From NCBI GenBank assembly GCA_905147135.1, contig LR990050.1, positions 16,676,001 to 16,740,000 on the forward strand: a DNA stretch of 64,000 nucleotides, in the 5' to 3' direction. Origin of the DNA: Blastobasis lacticolella (taxonomy: Eukaryota; Arthropoda; Insecta; Lepidoptera; Blastobasidae). Below are positions 55,431 to 64,000 of this stretch, piece after piece. Below the pieces are notes generated by a model. That model was not told where the DNA came from. It saw nothing but the letters and a program-made list of their open reading frames with translations, and did not search any database. Position 1 is the stretch's first letter; each line of letters opens with the position of its first letter. The position numbers and the translations under genes are program-made.

Positions 55431-56892
55431 AGCAGCTCGGAATGGTAAATGAACACACCAGTCAGCACAGTTATAATAAACACCTTTTAGCATACGTAGG
55501 TACCATACATACCCGTGTGCAGAGCATGGATTTATTTAGGATAACTGGAACTCCCAAAGATCTTCCGGTGGCTGAAATATCTCTTAAACTTTCTTGAAAA
55601 GCTAGGCTGGCAGGAACATTAGTGTTACCTAAATGATTTATTCCACCCCCACGTAAAATGGGAGCTAGATTCGTCGAGTTGCGGAGAAAACCCAGGTATA
55701 TACAATCTAATACTATAAAAATACCCATCCGAAAATTCTATTGCAGTGGACGTAGTTCTGTACGAATCTATACAAAATAGGAAATTCGTTCGTCCTGTCC
55801 TATCTGATTTCGATGGTGGCGGAGTGGAGTGGTTGAATCCACTACACAGATTCTGTACAAATTGGCGTTTGCAAAGCACGTAGCATATCTTTTTTATAAA
55901 AGCAGGAGCAAAAGAACCAGCACATCACCTTATTTTAAGTAATCATGTTCATAAACATCGTAAAATCAGGAGGGTCGCGTGTGCATTGTTTTCCTTTAAG
56001 GAAAATGTAGTCTAAATTTTTCCGTTTATTGAATGTCGCAAAACATCAAATTTGCCGGTTACCTGCAGAGAAATTGGAGTTTTAGGTAGTACTATCATAG
56101 TAGTGAGGGAAAAAGAACCTATTGGTAACAGGTCCTAAGTGGGAAACCTTAAGCGTTCTCAAACGAGACGAGCACCACCATCCGACCGCTTTTCCACGAG
56201 AGCTCTTCTAAACCCATACTTAATAAGCACTCACGAAACGTGTTTCGGCCAAATTTAGAAAACAGTTTTGGATACATTAGACACACTGCGGGGGATCGGA
56301 GCCAGTACTGAATAATAAATGTTTTCGCCCCAAACCAGGACGAATTACCCAACTAAATTATTGACCACGCCACCTCTGACCGTTGGCATCGGGAATAAAT
56401 CGACTTCGTTGCCAGTTTCGGCTTGTTGGGGAAGTAGGACTAAAGTGAAAGTTGGTTAATGGATTTGTATTGATTGGCGATCGAGGAGCAACACGTTGCT
56501 GATTGGACGTCCGGGAAATTGAGTTAGATGAGTGGTTGGTAAGTACATTTGAAAGCCCTAAGGATCTTAAGATGGGTTGCCTCATGCAATTACCCGGAAC
56601 AGTACTTTTAATACAGACAACTTCAGACAGAAGTCATCGGGGCAGGCATTTTTGGTCGGAGCATCACTTATATTATAACCGGATACCGATGACAATGGCA
56701 AGAAAAATTTATTTATTATTTATTTATTTAATTTAATAGTTTATTGCACACAAAAATGGTAACAAAGATATGGCAAATATATACATGACACAAAAGGCAC
56801 TACTTATTTCTAAAAATAAATTGTATATTACCGAACGCTTGTGTTTTTTGACTAGCAATTGGTAATGATCATTCCAAATTTCTCCATCATTC
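55431..56892. other. Non-coding stretch, unassigned
   Basis: Several 60-85 codon frames on the minus strand (55471-56585) with no recognised domain. A tetranucleotide-rich TTTATTTATTTA segment lies at 56708-56740. Sequence at 56150-56600 is not repeated in the window. Confidence 0.35.
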
Positions 56893-57165
56893 TGGCCTAG
56901 TGGTGTCCGGCAGAGTAGAATAGCATCAACCCCTGATACTTGTGGGTATCGTACAAGGCGACTAATGTTTCCGAGGCAAAATGTCTAGAGTCTCCGTAGG
57001 CTGGAAAATGGGCAGCAGCGTTTTCCATTGTTATATTTACAACACTGCGATCTCCAACCCGCCTGCCAAGCGTGGAGATTATGGCAATAACCTTCCCTGT
57101 CGTAGGAGAGGACTTAAGTCCTGCAGTGGACTGTTATGGGATGTGATGATGATGATTATCCAAAT
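56893..57165 (+). repeat. Rep-F, near full length, GAT-tailed
   Basis: Matches 3522-3778 throughout: AGAATAGCATCAACCCC, GTACAAGGCGACTAATG, CTCCAACCCGCCTG, AAGCGTGGAGATTATGGC and a GATGATGATGATT tail. Confidence 0.7.
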
Positions 57166-57289
57166 GTGTTTTTTCAAAACTATTTGTAGTTTCTATATAA
57201 TCTACTACCTTTCTGTTATTACTTTGCACTGAATTCTATAAAGGAGGTACAATCGTATTATCAGTCCATATACCACCGCTGCGGAGGAT

Positions 57290-57500
57290 TCCATTGCTAT
57301 AATCTCTAAGTGGATTGCATATCGCAGCATTGAAAGTACTCAACACTGCACTCAGGTAACTCGTAACTCTCAGCACTTTACAGAAAATGATTAAGCCCTT
57401 TTCTGGTTTCCATAGATAATAGATGGTCTACCTTCCTCCAAGACATTAGTCGTCTTTACGACACCCTTCAATGATTGGGATTGATGCTATTCAACTAAGC
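57290..57500 (-). repeat. Rep-F, inverted degenerate copy
   Basis: ATTTTCTGG-type words, GCATATCGCAGCATTGAA, AGACATTAGTCGTCTTTACG and GGATTGATGCTATTC are inverse Rep-F. It lies 125 bp from the forward copy, giving a loose inverted pair. Confidence 0.55.
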
Positions 57501-57539
57501 CGGTCATAGTCATCATCTTGACATCAAATATACGGTTGT

Positions 57540-57700
57540 TCCGGCTACCGCTACCGCGCGCGAGGGCACGGGGTCCGCCTTAACCATGATCCAGGATTTC
57601 CCACATCAAGTAATTATAGTGAAGCGACTACTGGAACCTGACCAGTTTAGATCATGGTTATATTCAGTCCCCTGAGTGTGCAGATAATCATCACGATGTT
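57540..57700 (+). repeat. Rep-D dispersed repeat
   Basis: Shares ACCTGACCAG, TCATGGTT and ATTCAGTCCCCTGAG with 39790-39965. GC-rich start (CTACCGCGCGCGAGGGCACG). Confidence 0.5.
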
Positions 57701-57846
57701 TTCCGTCATAGTGCACCGTCACCGAGCTTCGATTAGCGTTTATCTCAGAAAATGCAACTCAGAAAAATGACATTGGTACATGGTGGCACTGAGGATCGAA
57801 TAATACCTCTCGATTACGAGTCGGACCCTCTAGTTATAAGGAAACT

Positions 57847-58354
57847 AGGAGAGAAACACACGTTTAGCCGCCCGTATGTCATATTTTTGTTTAATTATAA
57901 TTAATATTTGTCATAATAATAATCATCTATCATCAATCATCTGTCTTGGCATCAATATCGCGCCACGTTATGGAGCCACGTTAGCAGGACATGGGCAGCT
58001 GTCTCTTCTTCTTCGTCTCTTGAACAGTCGGTCACCACACGACCTATTCGATTTAAGAAGTCGATAGTCCATTGGACCCACTCGAATTTTTCCGGCGTGA
58101 TGAGTCGAGCTTGGCTCATGTTAATGGCGTCTCGCTCTCGGCGTCTCACTACACTAATAGACATGTTTTACCATAGGTCTGACGGACAAACCCGTGTGCA
58201 GAGCACACCCAGAGAAAAAAGAGACAGCTGCCCATGTCCTGCTAACGTGGCTCCATAACGTGGCGCGATATTGATGCCAAGACGATTATTATTATAACAA
58301 TTATCAAAAGATGACATACGGGCGGCCAAACGTGTCATTGTGTGTTTCTCTCCT
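57847..58354. repeat. 0.5-kb foldback with perfect inner arms
   Basis: Left arm 57847-58007 and right arm 58219-58354 are inverted repeats. The inner about 65 bp (TTGGCATCAATATCGCGCCA through AGCAGGACATGGGCAGCTGT) look identical. Outer parts share CGTTTAGCCGCCCGTATGTC-type words with indels. A minus frame through loop and left arm (57952-58164) reads RRRERDAINMSQARL then EEEETAAHVLLTW, like a LINE C terminus, so the unit may have captured LINE sequence. Confidence 0.75.
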
Positions 58355-59094
58355 ACTTTTCTACCCCCCTTCTTTTTGACGAGTAAAAGAGATATTTGTG
58401 TCCTAATCAATAAATAAATTTAGAGTTTGAGTATATTCGTGGTATTCGTATATAAACTCGATTCGTGTTTTTGACGGAAGTTCGATGAACGTCTTTCTCG
58501 TAGTCTCAGCGGTATTTCAACAAAAAAAGTATCACGAAAGATGTGTAGTTACTTTTGAAATATAGCTGGTAAGTATTTACCACAGTTTGCAATACCAGGG
58601 GTATCACACACGTGTTACCGACATTATAAAAACTTATTAACCCCTTTCTTGAAGAACTCCATGATGTTATCTCCAAGGAAAAACTTCCAACAACACTCAT
58701 TCCACAACCTTCGTGTGCGTTGGAGAAAGATAAATTGAATTAAGATTGAGGTAACTTTAAGCGAACAATTGTGTCCCGAGTGAGCTCGGCTTCAGTTCGC
58801 TAATTTACTTGGCTTGATCGAATAGTAAACGAATTGTAATTGAAGTGCAAAAGCAGCTCAACGACAGCTTTAGTTATAGCTGAATACCAAGAACGCGTAA
58901 AACTGCTAACAAGCTGCGATTCCGATCCGATTAAAGTTCAGTCGAGCCATTAGTAAAAGTAGCAGAATACCAAAAATGTGTCAAACTGCCATTAAACTGC
59001 GATGTCCAATTAAATTCGATCGACCCATTAGTAAAAAAGAGGACTCGAGACCCTGATTTACTTAAGGGGTTAAGTCGTTGATACGCTGTTTATT

Positions 59095-59445
59095 TTTTTT
59101 CCATACGGTAGGCAAACAGGCAAACGGGCCACCTGATGGAAAGTGGTCACTACTGCCTATAGACATTAGCAACACCAAGAGTATCGCTATAGCTTTGCCC
59201 ACCTCTATAACACGTTGCTCTGGCAGCAAAAAGGCAAATGCCTGCCACTAGCACTGCCCAAGCCACGGTTCCACAATTCCCCACCCCACGGAGCACTGGA
59301 AACCTTACTCACCGGCATAATCACAATACTATTTAAAAGAGTATTATTTAACTACGATATTCTGCAAGGCAGAGGTAATTCCCCAGTCGGGCGGCTCCAA
59401 TTCGAACGAGATACCCCGCTATGCCCTACCTCTCTTAATACTTAA
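59095..59445 (+). repeat. Rep-E, long copy 1
   Basis: CATACGGTAGGCAAACAGGC, GACATTAGCAACACCAAGAG, CCCACCCCACGGAGCACTGG and GGCGGCTCCAATTCGAACG..ATACCCCGC. About 330 bp aligned with 60108-60435 in direct orientation. Confidence 0.75.
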
Positions 59446-60107
59446 CGTGATAGCAGTGAGGAGTGCCCGAGGTAGCAGTGTCCTTTTACCACTGACTTTG
59501 ATAGTTCACCAAATCCTACTCGTAAGGATGGATGGATGTTTGTTACTCCTTCACGCAAAAATACTAAACAGATTTTAATGGTATTTGGCAGTAATATAGC
59601 TTAAAGTCCGGAATAGCACATATGCAATTCATCCCGAAATTCAATTTGGCGCCCGCGGGCACGGATCTGGAACGTTATAACCGAATTATATGCGAACGAG
59701 TTCAAAAAGCTAGTTCTTAATACAAAAACTAATAGACTGTGAGGTTGAGGTTATTTTAAGTCATGAAAACCACACATTAAAGTAACTTTTCTTTTTGGTG
59801 ATTATAATGTGGCTGAAAAGCAAAACCGCCAAAAGGATGTCAAGCAAACCAGTCTTTTTTTACTTATAGAACCTACACGAGAGGATATATATGACCAATC
59901 GCTATGAAAAGTTAAAGTATTGGTAACTAAACAAATTGTTGTGCCAAGTTGTACACGGGCGGCCGAACGATTTGTGGGTTTCCTAAACGTCTACCATCGC
60001 TACAAATTAGATTTTTTCTTGTACTTGATGACGTAGGATAACCTATAGCTCCTTACAGTCTATAACTCAATTGCAAGTACTTTCTGCACTACCTATCTTT
60101 TTTTTTA
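59446..60107. other. Non-coding spacer between Rep-E copies
   Basis: 59520-59730 holds a decayed repeat with ACTCCTTCACGCAAAAATAC and GAACGTTATAACC, related inverted to 32745-32935. The rest is unassigned. Confidence 0.45.
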
Positions 60108-60435
60108 TGTCATACAGTAGGCAAACAGGCAAGCGGGCCACCTGCTGGAAAGTGGTGGCCTATAGACATTAGCAACACCAAGAGTATCGCCAATGCGTTG
60201 CCCACCTCTATAACACGTTGGTCTGTCAGCAAAAAGACAAATGCCCCTCCACTGCCAAAGCTAAGGTTCCCCAAATCCCCACCCCATGGAGCACTGGAAA
60301 CCTTACTCGCCGGCAAAACACAACACTATTTTAAAAAGTATTGTTTAGCTGCGGTATTCTGTAAGGTGGAAGTCCTTCTCCAGTCGGGCGGCTCCAATTC
60401 GAACGGGATACCCCGCTATGCCCTACCTCTCTAAA
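60108..60435 (+). repeat. Rep-E, long copy 2
   Basis: Same order as copy 1: GTAGGCAAACAGGCAAGCGG, GACATTAGCAACACCAAGAG, CCACCCCATGGAGCACTGGA, GGCGGCTCCAATTCGAACG. The two copies are 1.01 kb apart start to start. Confidence 0.75.
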
Positions 60436-60717
60436 AATCTAATAATCTAATTCTATCTAATGTCATATCCCCCAATGTCTTCCAAACGCACCAAACACCA
60501 TTATAAATTCGAAACAGAACTGACAAATATCGACTAAACTAGCTTATGAATGGGAATATTTCATTTCCAAGCGTGATACGGCGACTACTTGTGATTCAGT
60601 AAACGGAGTCACATCTACGTGAGAGAAGCTTACGCACTCACCTGTTACCTTGGATGTAGATCCTCTGGAAATACTAGAGGTACTGAGATGTTGAGCAATA
60701 TCTATTTTTTATAGAGT

Positions 60718-60800
60718 ACTAGCGGATCCGGCGCGACTTCGTTCTCATGAAACTAGTTACCCTTTTCTCTTGCTAATAAACCTTCTTCTTGAAACACTTA
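60718..60800 (-). repeat. Rep-G terminal fragment
   Basis: ACTAGCGGATCCGGCGCGAC and TTCGTTCTCATGAAAC, then TAATAAACCTTCTTCTTG. This is the inverse of the ends at 40687 and 42802. Confidence 0.55.
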
Positions 60801-61780
60801 AGAATTTGAGATTACTGAATTCCGCATTAAGTTTTTTTATCGCATCAAATCATTGTATTGTATTGTTTGACATATTACCCATGTAATGCAATTATGGGTC
60901 AATCGGCCTGAAATAAATGTTTTTTTTTTATAATTAAAATTCGTTGCGCAGTTTATAAGATCAAAGCGACAAATACGTAGATACATACATACATACATAG
61001 ATACGTAGGGACAGACGGCGGGAAGCGACTTTGTTTTATATGTATACTCTTAGCGCTTAGGACGAAATTTAGTCAAACAGTAGGTAATGAAAAATGTTAT
61101 TTGTTATCCTGATTAAAATACGGTGTTGAGTCTGAGTTTTTAAAAAAGCTTAGGTATTACAATACAATACAATACAAAACTCTTTATAGCACACCATAGA
61201 ACACAATTACAGATACAAACAATATTGTAGATAGTACAAAGGGCGGGGTAATACCCCGTAAAGTATTGTATTTTGGTGATTTTTCGAAGGCTAATTTACG
61301 AGTAGTCTCGAAATTATTTTTTTGTAAACATTATTTAAATTAAATATTATATCATGTTAGTTTTCGGCTTGTTTTCATTCATAGTCATATTCTTTAGACA
61401 AATCTCCACTAGTCAAAATACAAATTTGTCACATCTTTTTAAGCGTAATTTGTAAAAGAGGAGCGTTATGAGTTTAGCGTGTGTATATGTCTACCTGTTA
61501 TATCTGTTTGTGACATCGTAACTCCCGAAAGATGGACCGACTTCGATGCAGTTTTCTTTGTTTGGAAGCCAGCTTCATCGAGATGATTCTTATTATTGTT
61601 AAATTAAAATATGTTTAGTAGTTTAGGAAATGTTTATATATATACTTGGTTGAGAGTTTTCCGACATTTTTCTATCGGTCAGATTAATTTACGCAATTGG
61701 CAACGCGCTAGTGAAACCCTGCGTCACAAAACTTCTCGCCAAAACAATATTAAAATAAGCTTATTTTTTTGAGGTCATCG
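60801..61780. other. Non-coding stretch
   Basis: AT-rich with small microsatellites (ATACATACATACATAC near 60981; ACAATACAATACAATAC near 61158). No gene supported. Confidence 0.45.
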
Positions 61781-62018
61781 TATTTGAAAAATAAGATTAA
61801 AGTCATATTATAGTTAGGGCTTGCTGGTATTGCAACAACTTACAATCAGGCTTGTTTCTCACTTCAGTGGCAAAAAAAATACGACATACCAACCCACAGT
61901 ATTTGAAAAATAAGGTTAAAGTCATATTATATTTAGGGCTTGCTGGTATCGCAACAACTTACAATCAGGCTTGTTTTTCACTTCAGTGGCAAAAAAAATA
62001 CGACAAACCCACAGTATC
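61781..62018 (+). repeat. 119-bp tandem duplication (two copies)
   Basis: 61781-61899 and 61900-62018 share TATTTGAAAAATAAG, TTAGGGCTTGCTGGTAT, CAACAACTTACAATCAGGCT and GTGGCAAAAAAAATACGACA, with a handful of substitutions. Recent tandem duplication. Confidence 0.85.
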
Positions 62019-62294
62019 ACTTCCACCCTTCCAGCTCCAGGTCTCCATTCTCCAGCGGCGTTCTCATTTGTTTTGCACGACGCACGTAATAACGCGATCA
62101 AAACGTATGAGAATTTTGACAGGGACGCGTGACGTGCAAGCTTAAACTGTAAAAGGAATTTATTCGGGGGGTAAATTGAGTAAGTGAGTGTACAAAATGG
62201 CGGGCCGGCTCGCCTTTTCAAGGTAGCAGATGAATGGAACGGAGGTCATGTACGGTTTTGTTGTTTGTAATTTTCGATGGAATTCGATTGCTTT
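62019..62294. other. Short unassigned segment
   Basis: Less AT-rich; a 97-codon frame spans the duplication and this part but has no domain. No RNA gene seen. Confidence 0.35.
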
Positions 62295-62505
62295 TTATTC
62301 CTGAGTCAACATCCGGTCTGCTACGCAGAGGTCCCGGGTTCGATTTTCGACCGGGCAGTAAATGATATGATGAGTTTTAATTTCTGTTACGGGTCTGGCT
62401 GGTATGTGTATAATAAGTGTGTATTGTAATTTATCAGTTATCTAGCACCCATAGTACAAGCCCCAAAGTAAACAAATCTTGTGTTATTACGGTTAGATAA
62501 CTGAA
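62295..62505 (+). mobile_element. tRNA-derived SINE (family S)
   Basis: B box GGTTCGATTTT at 62337-62347, then GATGAGTTTTAATTTCTGTT, ACGGGTCTGG and TTATCTAGCACCCATA. This is the same body as 2240-2495 (inverted) and 29975-30205. The 3' end near GTTAGATAACTG is degenerate. Confidence 0.7.
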
Positions 62506-64000
62506 CTAACTGATGCTCTTACGGTGAGTAAAAAACAATACATAGTGATAAAATAAGCCAATAAAGAAATGCTGTATTAATTTTTGGCATAAATTGTTTT
62601 AAATTTTATATGAACCAACATATTTTTTACGATTTCAGTATTGTTGCCACGAGCACATGCACCCCCCTTAGTATCAAGAATTAATTTAAATTTATTTGAG
62701 AACTGCTAGAGGTTTTGTTATACATATACCTAACTGCTGTATACACAATAAATCAAAATCATTACCAAATAGGTACCCAAATAATAATTGTAGTGCCTAC
62801 ATGACCAATACAATAGGTATTGTCGTTCTACCAATACTTTATTAATTAATCTATATGTTACCGCAAAAGTATGTAATCCGTCATTATACACAATTTCTAG
62901 GAAATGTTTACAATGCCTAAAATCGACAGTAAATGTAATTGTACACATTTTCTAGGAATATTTACATTTCCTAAATAGGAACCGAAAAGGTGTTAATTTC
63001 ACTCTTTTATTTGAAAATTTCTCTAAGCGTACATTTATTAAAAACTTCGTTATGTAAACAAAGGGTTGGGAGGAGGGAAGCGACGAGCATGTTAGTTGTT
63101 ATTAACCACCGCGCACGAGCCCAGCGAGCGAAGCAAGCATGCCATGGTAGTGGCCACCGAACCAAATCTATAATTTTTCGTAGAGATATTAAAAAATGGC
63201 GGGCATTTTGAATTGACTCTTGCGGTTGCCGCAAGTGTTGAGTGACTTGAGTGTTTTTTGAGCAACGGAGCAGTGGAATTTTCCCGTGTTATTTCCTATC
63301 TCAACACATGTATCTGGCTACCAATTAGGAATCGAGTACAATGTCTAGGAAATACATAAATTTTTTAGCGATGAGAAATGTGTTTTTCCTTTTCTTGTAG
63401 CGATAAGGCCGCCTTTGTCCACAATGTTTGAAAAGACCTGCTAATTTTTTTATTGTAATTTTTGTGCAATAAAGTGTGTATCTATTTATCTATCTAGAAA
63501 ATGTGAATCTTCGATAAATCATTTAACACATTTCCTAAATTGGTTCGCCATTTCCTAGGTTTTACACATTTCCGGTAACATGTTTCCGGTTCATGAACTC
63601 CATACATCAAATACGAGTACAACGAAACCTGTTAATGGTTATTACGTAACGGTTTTTGTCGTCAGTTAATTGAAATTTGTGCTTTGATGTACGTCATACC
63701 CTACTGAACGCAAGTTAATTAAATTTGTGCGTTAATTAACTCTTCTATGAAGCATGTTGCTCAATCGCTCCCCAGCGTTGGGGCAGTGTCAAATTTTGTC
63801 GTTTAAAATCGCTTTAAGAGTGTGATTGAAGAGTCAGTCAGTGTTGGCTTCACTTGCAGTCAGTGTAATGTTTATCTAATATGGTGTTAAAATAAAATAT
63901 ATTAAACACATTTGCAGCTCGTCTTAAATGGGTATAGTATATAGTATCGAAAAAATAGTTCTCTTCAAAATAAGTAGGTACGTACAAGTCAAAAATATCT
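62506..64000. other. Non-coding stretch to window end
   Basis: AT-rich, no supported gene. Several scattered AAATGT/CCTAGGAAAT-type palindromic words occur at 62880-63000 and 63340-63590 and may be remnants of a foldback repeat. A short CpG-poor GC patch lies at 63060-63150. Confidence 0.4.

Noticed and set aside
57876..58164. Protein gene in the foldback
   Set aside because: The minus frame resembles a LINE C terminus, is only 70 codons and lies across an inverted-repeat arm and loop.

Overview
The window looks like nuclear DNA of an insect, most likely a moth or butterfly. It is AT-rich, has long repeat-filled introns, canonical GT/AG splice sites, dispersed repeats of the kind common in Lepidoptera (pol III SINEs, 3' stubs of LINEs with GAT tails, foldback MITEs), and no bacterial gene organisation. 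The assignment to Lepidoptera is an inference from repeat style, not a database match. The only cellular gene I can support is the 3' part of an immunoglobulin-superfamily (IgSF) gene on the plus strand. Five coding exons lie between 38730 and 51681, joined in consistent reading phase. They encode a V-type Ig domain, a second Ig domain split over two exons, a linker, and a hydrophobic C-terminal tail of GPI-anchor type. The exon with the signal peptide was not found and may lie upstream of the window.

Layout. 1-13.8 kb: intergenic or intronic DNA with SINEs and short LINE relics. 13.8-19.4 kb: a 1-kb repeat split by a complete Ty1/copia element (14839-19239) with identical 130-bp LTRs, a 5-bp target duplication, a primer-binding site complementary to initiator tRNA-Met, and one open 1300-codon gag-pol frame. 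19.5-21.2 kb: a 5'-truncated non-LTR element on the minus strand with a restriction-like endonuclease domain. 23.9-34.6 kb: a nest of DNA-transposon remains. It holds a CpG-rich foldback repeat whose terminal sequence recurs inverted at 34.6 kb; a PIF/Harbinger-like shell (24196-28749, TAA target duplication, MADF relic) into which a Jockey-superfamily LINE inserted; a segment with inverted-repeat ends carrying a THAP-domain relic; and a 104-bp-period satellite that flips orientation. 38.4-38.7 kb: an LTR-like promoter with three 31-bp repeats and a TATA box just upstream of the first visible Ig exon. 38.7-53.3 kb: the IgSF gene and its repeat-laden introns. 53.3-64 kb: 3' flank with a 0.5-kb foldback, paired 0.33-kb repeats, a tandem duplication and a SINE.

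The pieces do not form one pathway. The window records successive transposon insertions around a neural- or surface-type IgSF gene. The youngest is the copia element, which could still be active. The most unusual structures are the head-to-head 104-bp satellite present at two loci and the deep nesting of inverted-repeat elements between 23.9 and 34.6 kb.
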